Positions 26,601 to 39,000 of a DNA stretch of 64,000 nucleotides are shown here, piece by piece. The notes under the pieces were generated by a model. That model did not search any database. It worked only from the letters and a program-made list of their open reading frames with translations, and was not told the DNA's origin. The DNA comes from Myotis daubentonii. Its lineage: Eukaryota > Chordata > Mammalia > Chiroptera > Vespertilionidae. Each line of letters begins with the position of its first letter. Position 1 is the first letter of the stretch. Location of the stretch: positions 108,004,965 to 108,068,964 of the forward strand of contig NC_081844.1 of NCBI RefSeq assembly GCF_963259705.1, in the 5' to 3' direction. Both the position numbers and the translations under genes were made by a program.

Positions 26601-29600
26601 TGCGCGTGCTGTCCGGGAAGTCGCCGCTGGAAGGCCACATCCCCACCTGGGGCTTCAACTCCGTGCGGCTGCCCACCAGGGACTTCGAGGTGGACCTGCT
26701 AGAGAGTGAGCAGACTCCCCCCCCCCCCCCCCCCCCCCCGCACACACACACTGGCTCCCCATCACCTGAGGGGACCCAAGCCTGGGCTCTCTGCCCGGGG
26801 GTGGCTCCAAAATGCACACCTAAGCAGGTCGCGCCCCGGTATGAAATTCTTCCCCGTCCAGGGCACAGGATACAAAACTGTCTTCTGACGTGGGGGGTCT
26901 TCATGAACAGGCAGCTCCAGCTTGGTCCTCCTGACTGTGCCTCACTCCAGCCGAAGCCACATGCCTAACACAGATACTGACAGCTAGTTTTCTGTAAGCC
27001 AGTCATTGACAGGCACGTGGGCGGGATGCTGCCTGGGAAATGCCTCCTTAGGTGATCTTACCCTTGTGCGAGCATCATGGAGTTCCCTTGTACACCAGGA
27101 CCACGGTACAGTCTGCTACACATCCAGGCTGTGCTGTAGCCTGTTGCTCTTAGGTACAAGCCTGTACAGCCTGTTCCTGTACTGAATGCTGTCGGCAACT
27201 GTCATGTGTTCTGCTACGATGTCACTAGGTCCGTGGCCGGCAAATTGCGGCTCGCGAGCCACATGCGGCTCTTTGGCCCCTTGAGTGTGGCTCTTCCACA
27301 AAAGGCCATGTGCGGGCATGCACATACAGTGCGATTGAAACTTCGTGGCCCATGCGCAGAAGTCGGTATTTTGTGGAAGAGCCACACTCAAGGGGCCAAA
27401 GAGCCGCATGTGGCTTGCAAGCTGTAGTTTGCCGACCACAGCACTAGGTGATGGGGATTTTCCAGCTCCATTCTAATCTAACGGGACCATTGCCATACAT
27501 GTGGTTCGATATTGATCGAAATATCATATGGTGCATGACTGTACTTAATAAAATCCTCCCAGCAACTCCATGCAACTGGAAACAGTTATTACCTTCATTA
27601 AGAATGGGGAAACAGGCCCAGCAACGGTGACTCTCGATGAGCACCGTGCTCCATTGCTTGGCTCTGAAGGGGACTGACGTTTTCCTTCTTGCTTCAGTCC
27701 TTTGCAAGCACCGTTCCCTCGGTCTGGAAAGCCACCTTCCCTTGATAAACTAATACTCATCCTTCAAGATCTACATCAAACACGATGTCCTTGGGAAGCC
27801 TTCTCTGAGGCCCTTGCTAGGCTTAGGGCTCTCCCTCTGGGCGCACCTTCTGCTGTGTCTACCACATCCCAGCCTCTGAGACAGACGGGTCTGACCAAGC
27901 GCTGGCCCCAGGCCCAGCCCCAGGCAGGTATCTGGGAGAGCTTGTTGAGTGATCAGAGAGGGTCTGAGCTGCCCCCTGCCCGCGGTATTAGGCTTTTTGG
28001 GATCTTGGGAGAGCAGGACAGAGAGGGCAGCAATACTTAGCCACCTGTGTTCAGCCACAGACGGGATGGAGGGACAGTAGACTTCCTGTCAGCCACAGGA
28101 CTCGGACCATAAAGACTGGGTGGCTTAGGTTGAGTGCTAGGTAGGGGCTCAGACTCTGAGGGCCTGGCTGTTGGCCTGACTGGGCCCAGTTCCTCTGATC
28201 TCAGGCACTTGCCTGTTGGTCTGATCTGGCTACATCTTTCCTCCCTGATTGTAGCAAACATTGATGTTCACCTGGAATTCGGTCCTTTCAGCAAGCTGTC
28301 CCCATCTCTCTCGTTGGTGCCAGGGACACAGACAGGTCAAGGGGGGTTCTGCCCTTGAGGCCCACCCTGTCAGGAGAGAAGGTGCCCCTCTCCTCCAGCC
28401 CTGGGAGGAGGGGTTCTGTGTTTTCATGTTCCCCAAGGGTCTGGCCAGTAACAGTGCACCTCCATAGGGTTCTTCAGCCTGGACTCAACCACAGATCTCC
28501 CGCTGAAGTCCTGGGGCTTTCGCCTCCCAGAACATGCACCTTGCGGTGGTCTCCTACAATGCCAGGCCTGGAACCCACCGAGAATGAGCCTCTGTGGGTC
28601 TTTGATAACGCTTCCCTTCCCCCACCTCTCATATCCATTTAATTAGCTTAGTCCTGTCCGCTTTATCCCTGTCTGTCCGGATTCTGGTCTGTCCACTTCT
28701 CCCCACCTCCACCACTGCCTGCCTAGTCCGACCCCAAATCATCTCAGTACAACAGCCTCCTTGCTGGTCTTTCTGCTTTCACGTCTGTCCCAGGTCAGCC
28801 AGTGGTATCTTTCAGATCAAGTCACTCTCAAAGCCCTTAGGGGGCTCCACAGCCCCACTCTGGCCTTCCAGACCCCGTGGTTCAGCCCTGGCCAGGCTGC
28901 TGGTCGTGGCTTCCCTCTCTCCCTCAGCCACTCTGGCTACCTTCTGCCCAGTGTGCTCTCCCCTCTGCCTGGAGTACTTTCTCTGCTTCTCCCATGGCTA
29001 GTTCCTTCTCATCAGCCCACATGCCACCTCCTAGACCCCCAATCCAAAGGCACCCCCACAGCCACTTCCACTTTTTCTGTTTTATTTCCTTCCTTTCTGA
29101 AATGTTGGTGTTGTTGCTGTGTCTGTCCTGATTGCGGAGGGAGCCCCATGAGAGCAGGGCCTCTGCCTGCCTCACTCACCTCTGTTTCCCCAGCACCCAG
29201 ATCAGTGCTTGGCACCTAGTAAGCACTCAGTAAATACTTGTTGAGTGCCTGCTATGTGCCAGGCATTGTGCTGAGGGCTTTGGGGGGATCCAGAGGTAAA
29301 CAGCTCTAACTCTCAAAGAGCTTAGAATCCACAAGGGTCAGAATTATAACCAGGAACACCAGGCTGCAGGGTGACCACTGGGGACTGTGCAGAGGTACAG
29401 AAGGAAAAGGAAGGCAACCCACATCAGGGGTGTATGTGGGCAGCCACGTGGTAGGACTGAATATGGCATTTCTGGGGGAAGAAAGTGGGGTGACCAGACT
29501 GAACAAAAGAAACTGAATGGAGAATGGCTGTGCACAAGCAGGGTAGGGAGTCCTGGCTTCTGACCACAGCTGCTGACCCAGGAGGAAGCTAGGAATTGGC

Positions 29601-31908
29601 AGGAGGCAAGGCAGCCCAGGAGGAAGAAGTGGAGAGTGCTATTTATTGAGCACCTACTGTACACCAGCCCTCAGAACAGAGCATTGTATATGTACCTTTG
29701 TGTTTTGCTGTTAGGTAAGTTTAGTAGGAGGAGACTAATATTTGAAGGTAGCAACTTGTCCAGGGAGAGCCAGCACTCAGGCAGAACTAAACCCAGGTCT
29801 GATTGGCTCTGGAACCTGTGGTCTTTTCCTTGTTCCTGGTGGGTGAAGCCTGGGGAAGCTGGATTAGGGTGGGGATGGGGCTGTCTGTAGAGAGCCGGGC
29901 CTAGGGAGGCTCTGAGCTGGCCCCTGGCTTCTCCTCAGTTGGTGGCAGCCAGAACCTGCGCTTCTACTGGAAGGAGTTTGTGAACGAGGTGGACGTGCTG
30001 GTGTTCATGGTGGACTCGGCTGACCGGCTGCGGCTGCCCTGGGCCCGGCAGGAGCTGCACAGGCTGCTGGACAAGGACCCTGACCTGCCTGTCGTGGTGG
30101 TGGCCAACAAGCAGGTGAGGGCCACAGGAGTCTGGCTCAGGTCAGACTTGATCCACAAGTGGCTGGGCTGGGTGGGCGCACTGGAGAGGGATTCAGGCCC
30201 AGGCCCATGACTAGAGCCCTGGCGGACAGCCTGTCCCCCACTCGTCTGCCTCTGCTCCTTCCTCACCCCATATCCCCGTCCTGTCTGCCTTCCCTGCTGC
30301 CTCCCTGTCATTTGTCATCCTGGAGAAATGAGAAACTAGGTGCCAGGTGTGGCTTTGACATTTTCATATTATGCTTCTCCTGACCCTCCAAGGTATGAAA
30401 TACTAGTCCCATTTTACAAACAGGGCATCTGAGGCTCAGAGAGATTCTGTCATCTCCCCAAGGCTGTTCACACTGAAAACAGTGAAAGTGGGATATCAAC
30501 TCCAAAACCTGCGCCTTTTCACTCTGCTATGTCCCTGCGACTTCTGGCTCTGATCAGAGAGCTAAAGCTGGGAAGGGAGGGGAGATTGACGAATAAGCCT
30601 AATAACGAGCACTTGTGTGCGCGCTCACGGTGCACCAGGCACAGCGCTAAGCACCTGACAACCATGACCTCACATCAGTCCCACAAAGCCCCACGACAGG
30701 CCTTGCTGTTGTCCCCAAGTGCCCCGAGTTCTAGTTGGTAAGCGGCAAAGCCAGGATCGTCCTCAGAGACTCTGTTAACCACTACACATACCTCTCCCAG
30801 GTGCCAGAGTGGTGCCTTGGGCCCAGCCGCCCTCGACCTAAAGTGCCATTCTCAGCAGCAGGTGAAACGGCCACAGTATGGAGTCCTGAAATATCTCCTA
30901 TGGCCTGTGCCCATGTCCCTGCGTGTCATGGGACGTGTTTCCAACCTGTTTGGAGAGAAGCTTGCGTCTTTGACCTCAGATTCCCCCTGCCTATTGGGAA
31001 ATACGTGACATATATAAACAGGTGACTATACAACTTCGTCTGCCTGGGACAATACCCATTTATGCCTGTTATTCTAGTATAATTATTGGTAGTACCCACT
31101 TTGAGTCTCAGAAACACCCCAGTTTGGACGATGAATTACATCATCATCCTACATATAAACTGTAATTTATAGCAATTTTGAACCTACAGGAGACAACACT
31201 GAAGGTCCCAGCATTCTATGAATTGCTCCAAGAAAAATCATTTTAATCTTAAGCCAGGCTTGAAATGACAATGTACCCTCAGCAGCCACGTTCTGCAGTG
31301 GCCCCTGACTTGTCTGGAAGTGAGCCCACTGTAAGGCCTCTCCACTCCTGTGTTGAGGACACAGCTGGGATTCCTGTAAGGTCCCAAGCTTGGGCAGCAC
31401 ACCAGCCTGAGTTTGAAATCTGGCTCTGCCAGTTGTTTCCTTGACAATGACTTCACCTTCTCTGAGCCAATTTCCTCATCAGTTGGTTTAAACTGTGAGA
31501 ATTAAGACTTGGTACTCATCACAATGTCTGATGTATAGGAAGTGCTACTTCTAACCACAGTGGTTGATGATAATGAGATTAGTACAGAGGAAAGGCAGAG
31601 ATGAGGAAAAGTTTAGACCAAGGGGTCCAGAGGTCACTCGGGGAACTTGGGCCCCAGGGTTCCCTGAGGTAGCTCAAGTTTATTTCCTGGAGGACGAGGC
31701 CGGGTGTTGGGAAACACTGTGGCTGTTTCACCAGGACCTGAGCGAGGCCATGAGCATGGTGGAGCTGCAGCAGGAGCTGGGTCTGCAGGTTGTCGACAGC
31801 CAGCGGGAGGTCTTCCTCTTGGGGGCCAGCATCGCCCCTGTGGGACCCGGATCTGAAGACCCTGGCACCGTGCACATCTGGAAACTACTCTTGCAGCTTC
31901 TCTCCTAG
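25855..31908 (+). CDS. ARL10: ARL10, ADP-ribosylation-factor-like GTPase 10, four exons, 244 aa
   Basis: The exons are 25855-26037, 26504-26705, 29939-30114 and 31735-31908 (stop TAG 31906-31908), all with GT-AG junctions. They give 244 residues, the length I know for human ARL10. Residues about 8-27 ([20 protein letters not shown]) form an N-terminal hydrophobic anchor; there is no Gly2, so it is not N-myristoylated like ARFs. An acidic linker ([15 protein letters not shown]) follows. The G domain shows the P loop GLDGSGKS (84-91), switch threonine in IPTWGFNS (T109), NKQD (185-188, built across the exon 3/4 junction) and the GAS loop (about 217-219). Switch II reads EIGGSQ instead of the ARF DxGGQ, so the catalytic Gln position is Ser132. 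That is characteristic of ARL10 as I remember it and suggests weak or no intrinsic GTP hydrolysis (inference). A 23-base C run begins 11 bases after exon 2. Confidence 0.95.
26717..26739 (+). repeat. Homopolymer run of 23 C followed by (CA)n
   Basis: The run starts 11 bases downstream of the ARL10 exon 2 donor and is followed by gcacacacacactgg. It is a likely sequencing or assembly soft spot. Confidence 0.9.
27231..27441. mobile_element. SPIN-like non-autonomous hAT with long inverted repeats and perfect 8-bp TSD
   Basis: The ends are CCGTGGCCGGCAAATTGCGG and TAGTTTGCCGACCACAG. CACTAGGT flanks both sides exactly (27223-27230, 27442-27449). The interior is largely palindromic: catgcggctctttggcccct on the left is mirrored by aggggccaaagagccgcatg on the right. 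I recognise the type as a common vespertilionid hAT MITE. It has no coding capacity and lies in ARL10 intron 2. Confidence 0.9.
27690..27880 (+). repeat. L2 3'-end fragment
   Basis: ctcatccttcaagatctaca and gggaagccttctctgaggcc are the conserved tail of L2 elements. It lies in ARL10 intron 2. Confidence 0.65.
28655..29246 (+). repeat. L2 3' end, about 590 bp
   Basis: The readable L2 series includes ctccttgctggtctttctgc, cagatcaagtcactctcaaa, tctgcctggagtactttctc, catgagagcagggcctctgc and cttggcacctagtaagcact. It is a long but decayed copy and ends in the ARL10 intron 2 sequence with a MIR-like tail (to about 29310). Confidence 0.75.
29630..29810 (+). repeat. MIR-type remnant
   Basis: attgagcacctactgtacacca then cagcactcaggcagaactaaacccaggtctg is MIR-like. 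It lies immediately upstream of ARL10 exon 3. Confidence 0.5.
30330..30790. repeat. Two MIR-type remnants in ARL10 intron 3
   Basis: The first is near 30390-30530 (cccattttacaaacagggca, tgaggctcagagagattctg). The second is near 30605-30780 (gcaccaggcacagcgctaag). Another MIR-like piece lies at about 31395-31550 (tttgaaatctggctctgcca). Nothing else is recognised in 30115-31734. Confidence 0.5.
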
Positions 31909-34900
31909 GCTGGCACCACCTGCTCACCCACCAGCCCTGGGAGCCCAGCTCTGCTGCTCCTGCTCTTCATCACTGCCTGGGCCTGGGCCTGGGGCAGGAG
32001 CTGCGTGGCAGCACGTCCCTTCTCTCCTTGCCCTCATCAGAGCCAAGAACCATGCAGAATCCTTCCTGGTGAGGTGGTGAGGTGGCCGTGGGGCTGAAGT
32101 GGGGTGGGCAGAGGGTGGGCTCAATGCTCCCCTCCCTGCAGGTACTGGTGGTTGAGGAAAGTAGTGTCAGGCTGTTCCCTCCTGGCAGTTTCATGCCCCT
32201 CACAGACACAGTGAGCCCTGGCTCTCCGTTCCACATGGTCCTCCAGCCCCAGCTCTGCCCATCTGGCTTGTGGCTTTGACCAGTCTCCTCCCCTCTGGCC
32301 CTGGGGCCATCATTTTAATAGGAAGGTGATTTCTGTGGGATTTTTTTTTCAAACTGAGAGATGCATTTCCCAGCATCGGAGATAAGTGTGAGGACAAACC
32401 TGGAGATCCTAGCAAGGGTCTGCAACCTCCCCACTTGCCCAAGCTGAGGCCCGGCCCCAGCCTCTCATGACCGCAGAGTAAGTGGTGTTCACCCCCCATC
32501 AGAAACACTGCATTTCCCACCACGTCTGCAGACAGAAGCTGCTGCTGTGTGTGAATGATGCGGGCACCAGGTTTCCGTAGTGGGGAGACCAGAGTCCCAT
32601 CCTGAGAAGACTGAGGACTGCCCACCAGAGCTGGGCCTTCATCTAGAACTGCATTGTGATGATTGATTTATAAAAGGAACAGGCCAAAGATTTAGCCTCT
32701 GTTTCTAGGTGCTGCTATCAAAACCCTGGATGACTGTCATGGAACATCTGGATCTTTGAGGAAAATGGCTGGAATCATTAATGACAGTGATAAGTTATGC
32801 AGGTCAAGGAGCCAAGCTGTAGCTCCCCCGCCCTTTGGTAAAATGATACCAGGAGAGTTCGCACTGATCCACATGAACTGTACCTCCATCAGTATGTCAG
32901 ATCCCTTCTGTGTAGATAGCAGAGGACTCTTTTAAAGGAAATTTCAATCGTGTAAATCCAGGTAAAGAGATGGGGTGTAGCGACCAGCCAGTGGGGTAGC
33001 CTGGGGCATGTCGCTCAGCCTCCCAGACCCGTGGGTGCCCAGCCACAGCAGAGCTGGACGGAATTTCTGGTGTTCTCGCCCGTGCGCATTTCATGATTCT
33101 CTTTCCAGTGACCAGCCAGTTAGGACCATTTTGTCTCTGCATTGACACTTCTCTTTCATGCAGGCAAGAGGAGGAGCCTTTTGTCTGTCAGGGTCACTGA
33201 ATAACCAGTGGCCACAAATGGACTATTTTTTTTTTATCAGTTCTGTTTGCTTTTTCATTGAGAACAGAGGTTCCGTGCCTTCCTTTCATTTGTTTACTTT
33301 GTGCTCAATTCTTCAGCTGGTGTGAGAAGAGGGGAAGGAGGGAGGCAGAACTGAAGAGTAGCTCGCTCTGCTCTAGGGCTTCGGATTAACTTTCTGCATT
33401 AAGAAGGGACGTGTCTGTTTTTATTTTAAACAATTAAGGAGCGGCTTGGATTGTAGAGTAGCCTTTGGAACTTTCCTGACAACTTTTCACTCTGTGTTCT
33501 CTGAACCCACCTGGGTCCCAGTGCTTGAAAGTTACCTTTGGCACCAGTGCTGGTGAGGGAGCCTTTCTCCTCACTGAGATCTGCCTTTGGTCTGTTGAGT
33601 ATCAGTCCCTATGTAGTACGATTGTTAAAGGCCCTAGTAGGGAGAGGTGAACTTGAATAGAGTTCAACTACATGTAGTTGAGGTACCTTTAAAGACCACT
33701 CGGAACCGATGGGTCCCAGTGGCATCAGAAGACACTGCAGAGGGGCGCTGAAGGGCCAGCCTGAGCACGCCTGTGGCTGACAGCTGTGCTCCTGTTGGGG
33801 ATGCTGGGCCAGACTCGAGGCAGTGCCACCGGGCCCATGTGCTCCGATTTCCAGGACCTGATAGGGCAAAGCAGAACAGTAGCCTTTCTTCAGGACAGCT
33901 AGCTGCCCGGCCTTGTGACTGATTCAGGAGCCAAGTAAGTGCTTTTGGAAACCAGGCATTACTCGGAGCTATTCATCTCAGTGAGGTTCCTGACCTAGTC
34001 TGGGTGACACTGCTCCCACCACTGCCCTGGCTCTACGCTCCTGACCTGGCTACACATGGGAACAGGTAGGAGGTGTCCGGGCCAACCTGGCCCTGAGCTG
34101 GCACATATGGATGGTCTGGGCAAGAGGGCTATTAAGGCTGCCGGGACCACCACCTTGGATGGACTGCCCGTCCCAAGAAGCCTCTAGCACCTCTTGGTGC
34201 CCACAACTGCCGTTGGAAGCTTGCGCTGATGCAGTGGAACCGTGTAAGACTGGGGAGGGGGCGGAGTCAGTCCTCACTGCTCCCCTGCCCCAACCCTCCG
34301 CGGAAGTGCTGATGAAAACCTAACTCTGGCCTGTCTGCCCGAAGGAAGCGTCAGGTTCTCCATGAAACCTTTCCATTTGCCTTTGAAAAACTTTGTTCTT
34401 ATGTAGTTTAGTAGCAACTGCCAACATCTCGCACCAGCTGCTGAAGCTCGCCTGTGGTGTGGTCCTCGCACAGCTGCCCAACCTCGGAGCAGGGGCACTG
34501 AGCCTCATGCTTGCTCTCTGCTCACACGTCCTCAGAGTCCTTTAGAAAGTAGCTCTGAAAAGAGACCCTCCAACTTCTTCTCATCTGCTGCCTCCAGGAG
34601 ATGGGGCACTAAGGGACAAGGGGAGGTTTGCCCTCAAAGATCGGGAAGTAAAGGGCCTTGCTGTCCTGTGCCTTGCACCCAGGCCCACAGGTCACCAAGG
34701 GCGGACAGCAGAAGAGCTAGTGCTGGTGGTGTCTGAGGTACTACACAATAAATGCCAAAAACGGTGTGGTTTCATTGGAATTCTGGTTTTGAGGACTGTT
34801 GGGTGCTTACGGTCTCAGGGAGGGACAGCTGTAGAGGGTGGTTCCAGAACACTTGCTGTGATAGTTTGTCAACAAGTCCCAGTCCCTGGGCTCCACAGCC

Positions 34901-36098
34901 TACAACGGGTGGGTGGTAAGGAGCATCAGCATTGGTCTCAGTACCTTCTGGGAAGTATCCAAACCTTTCCCCCACTCCTGGCTCTGGGATGTCAGCCAGA
35001 TGTGGAAATGGGAGCAAGGAGACCTGTCAGCCTCTGTGCCTAAGGTCAGAATGGAGGCCACTCCTCCAGCATTTACAGGCAAGGTCCCTGCACTCTAGTA
35101 GGGAACTGGGGGACGTCAGGCAGATTAAAAGGCAGCTATGCCAGGAAGATTGCTAACAGGAAGTCTGGGCATGGGGACTACAGGACACTTACCCAGCCCA
35201 GGGGGTAGGGGATGACAATAGGGAAGGCCTCCTAAAATTGGCACCTGAACTGTAAAGAAACAAGGTCAGGGGCCAGGCTAGTCTAAGGCCTGAACTTGGG
35301 ATGCTGTGAAGGACTAAAGTTATGAGGTCAAATAACGAAGGCCCTCGAGCTCTGTCACAGACTAGATCAGCGGTTCTCAACCTGTGGGTCGCGACCCCTT
35401 TGGCGGTCATCGACCCTTTCACAGGGGTCGCCTAAGACCAATCTGCATATCAGATATTTACATGACGATTCATAACAGTAGCAATATTACAGTTATGAAG
35501 TGGCAACGAAAATAATGTTATGGTTGGGTCACAACATGAGAACTGTATTTAAAGGGCCAGAAGGTTGAGAACCACTGTACTAGATCCTAAAGGCCGTGCC
35601 TGTGGCCAGTCACTGCTGGAGTCTATGTGGCCTGAAGGTGGGTCAGGGGCTGCCTTCAGAGGCCAAGGGGGAGAAGCAAGTGAAAGCCGAGGCTCAGCAG
35701 TTGGAAAGACTTCGACCGCCCACCCCTAATGCCCATCAAGCCCCAGTTTCCTTACATGTAAGATGAAGATAAACCACACATCTCACAGCTTCATGTGAAA
35801 TAATGTAAAAACCTTCTTCCCCAGAGCAGCAAGGAGAGACGTCTTAGGGGCTTGTAGGAGAAACCTCAGCAACAGGAGGGTTTCCTATGGCTCACAGCTG
35901 CAGACAGACAAGAAAACGCCCACCCACAGCCTGCCGGTGGTCCTGCTGGAGCGGAGACACTCATGGCGCCAAACCAGGCCGGCCTGGCCCGGGAATGGGG
36001 TTTGGCCAGCCTCTGTAGCCACACCCCCTCCTTGCCTTAAACCCTGGCTCCAGCTTCTCGGGTCCAGGAGGCTTCAGCCTGGGGCAGGCGTAAACCAG
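31909..36098. other. ARL10 3' UTR and ARL10-NOP16 intergenic region
   Basis: The genes converge here. The ARL10 3' end is not certain; a good AATAAA at 34747-34752 would give a UTR of about 2.85 kb. No second gene is seen. The SPIN/URR1-like hAT at 35368-35577 is the only clear repeat. Confidence 0.45.
35368..35577. mobile_element. SPIN/URR1-type non-autonomous hAT, 210 bp
   Basis: It begins CAGCGGTTCTCAACCTGTGG with GTCGCGACCCC and ends AAGGTTGAGAACCACTG. The flanks are gactagat / tactagat (7 of 8 identical), an hAT-type duplication. The interior phrase cataacagtagcaatattac and its neighbour ttatgaagtggcaacgaaaa match the SPIN/URR1 group known from murine rodents, bats and others, which is thought to have spread horizontally. 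The name is from memory, not a database search. Confidence 0.85.
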
Positions 36099-39000
36099 TC
36101 ATGCAACCTCCATCGCATTCTTCTGCAAAGAATGAGTGAAGGCTTCCCACTCCGCTGGGTAAAAGCGCTTATAGACGTTGATCTTATTCCGAATCTGTTT
36201 CGGGGTATCTTGATAATAATTCTTCTCATCCCGGGCCATAGCCTAAGAAGGGAGAAAGGCTACGTGAGGGATGGATAGGCAAAGGTTCACATCCTAGCTC
36301 TGCTGGAGGTGGGCCACCACTTCCTGTCCCAGAGGTTCAGCTTCCTCACCTCAAAAGCCATGGTGTATGTGGGGAAACGGAGGCAGATGCCGCAGGGGCC
36401 AGCTGAGCAGCTCATGCTCCATCCACAGCCAACTAATCTCACTGGCATGGGAGGGGGGGGGGGAAGCCAGTGTAGCCCGATCTTTCCATGTTTAACAGAA
36501 GCTAAAAATATGGACTTTTATTTAAAACCTCCCATAACTAAAACAGCAAGTAGTTCAAGTTCTTTGTAAGTCCCATGCAAGCAAACCAACATATCTGGGA
36601 CAGCCACACAGTCTGTCTCAGCCATTAGCACTGTCAGTAGGATCCACTGCCAGTCTGTCTGCCCTATTTCCACGCAGGAAAAGGCCCTAAGCAAGCAGAT
36701 CAGACCACAAATGGTCTGCGGTATCTTCCCAATGGGCCCAAGTGGTGCTCTCCGCCGGGCCTGAGCCACTCACCTTGTAGTCCTCCCCATGGTTCTCCAC
36801 CATGTAGCGTACGTAGTCTATGAGGTCCCGAGACAGCGTATTTCCTTTCTTTTCCGGGAGGCTGGCTTCTGCCTCGAGGTCTGGGGTGAGAAGCCAAGAG
36901 ACAGGGAATGAGGTGTTGCTCCCTGCACAGGACGGGGCTCCCTACAGGCTCTAAACAGACCCTCTTTCCTTGAAGTGTTACAGTAACACATGAAATGGAA
37001 AGGTCCCAACAAATGAGAACTGGGGTCTAAGGCTGGGCCCAGGCACCTCTGTTCCACTGGAGAGAAAAAAGCCAAGCTGTGGAGCCAGCAATGGCTTTGC
37101 TTTTAAACTAGCTAGGCAAATACTCCCTATTTCTCATCTATGAAGGAAGGAAAATACTCACTGAAACCAGGTGGTCAGATCTTATCCAGAGTTAAGTGCT
37201 AAAACTGCTTATAGTAAAAAATTTTACCGTAATAAGTACACGATTTTATATATGCAATCCAATGCAGTACTTATGAGAATCACTGAGAAAAACTAAAGAC
37301 AGGACCTCAAGGAATTCTATATCAAATGTCTGGCCATTCAAATCCTACAGTCACAACTATTAAAAGCCTCAGGCAGGTAAGCCCTGGCCAGTGTGGCTCA
37401 GTGGTTGAAGGTTCGATTCCTGGTCAAGAGCACGTCCCAGGGTTGCGGGGTTCACTCCTGGCCCCCGTCGGTGTGTGTGCAGGAGGCAACCAGTCAATGT
37501 GTCTCCCTCACACTGATGTTTCCCTCTCTCTCCTCCTCTCTCGCCCTCCCTCCCGCTCTCCATGGAAAAAATATCCTCGAGTGAGGATTAACAAAAAAAC
37601 CAAAAAATCTCAGACAAGTAATAGGAAGGGTAGGTAGAGAATTCCAGAGTATTCTGCCTTCCCTGCAGAATTTATTTTCTATTTTAATATTCAGTTTCTG
37701 TGGCCTTTAGGAACATGAAACTGATTGGTCATTGGGAAGATTAAGAGGGTGAAATCTCTAAAAACCTGTTCATCCTTAAATTCAGGAGAAGCTGAAAGAC
37801 GAGCCTGAGACTTAATGGGTTTCTTTTCTAACCTCTCGGGCACCTGGCTCATCCTCCCCGGACAGTTCTGACCTCACTTCACACACTTGAGTTTAGCCAG
37901 GAGACTGCAGGTCCCAGCCGGGTAGACGGCCCTAACAGTGAGCCCTGGAACAGCTTTTCTTCCCTCTGGTCCTGGCTTCTCTCCCTGCCCTTCCGGCCCT
38001 GACTCTGCTGGATGGTGACCCGAGCAATGTGGCCAGCACCCACCATTCAGCACATAGGGCTTCCGTATGAGCTGCCGTCTCTCGTCCACGTCCACCTCCA
38101 TGGCCTGGACCTGCGGAGAACAAACAGTGAGACCAGCAGGTGAAGGAAGGATCCTGGGTGAAGAGAAACTTCTAGAGGCGCTTGCCCATCCCAGCGCCAC
38201 GGCATGACCCCCCAGAATCCCTGCACAAGGTCAGGCAGGAACAGGTGACAAGGAGAACCAATGCCCTGGAGGTTTCCTGGTTCTCGAGAGACTCCGCAAG
38301 CCATTCACCTTCCTGCGCCTGTGAAGTGAAGTGGGCACAGTAAGCCTTGCCTGCCACTTTGTTGGAAGACAATCCATGAAACCCCACAATGAGGGGAGCC
38401 ACCTGACAGCGCTGGGCTGCAGCCTCCCGTCTGTTCAAGAAACAGCAGCGCCGGTTCCCTCGCAGGAGCCAGGGGTACAAAGAAACTTGCCCAAAGGCAA
38501 CGGGCCAAGTCAATCAGTAAATCCCTTTATTAGGTTAACTACTTACTGGATTTTGTTGGGGGAAGGAGATAAATAAATATACAACACACCACCAAGTGCT
38601 ATGAATTAAAATAACGCGGGACAAAGTAAAAAATAAAATAACGCGGGACAGAGGTTCCTGAGTGGGAAAGGTGCTGTTTTTTAAAGGGGCGGCCCAGGAA
38701 ATCCTTCCTCGGGAGAAACTGGTCCTAGGAGACGCCTCAGACCAAGGATAACTGGAGGACTTGGGGGGAAATGGAAGGGAATTAAGGGCAGGAAAAGATA
38801 AATTCGGGAAAATACCAGAGATGCCAAGGGACACAAGTTAATTTCAGAGGAAAAAAAAGTAGGTGGAGAAGCTCCAACCCGGGCCCAGTGTGTGCTGGGG
38901 GGAGGGAGGAAAGGGACCCGCAGCCGGTCAGTGAAGGCGCCGAGGGCTGTGGGGTCGCAACCCCGGGCAGGACGCGAGGGAGGCGACGGGCGGGGCGGGG

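Noticed and set aside
25412..26638. Long open frame on the minus strand (about 408 codons) over ARL10 exons 1-2
   Set aside because: It lies in a CpG island where stop codons are rare, is Pro/Arg/Gly-rich, and starts inside a Ves SINE. The plus strand holds the real ARL10 exons.
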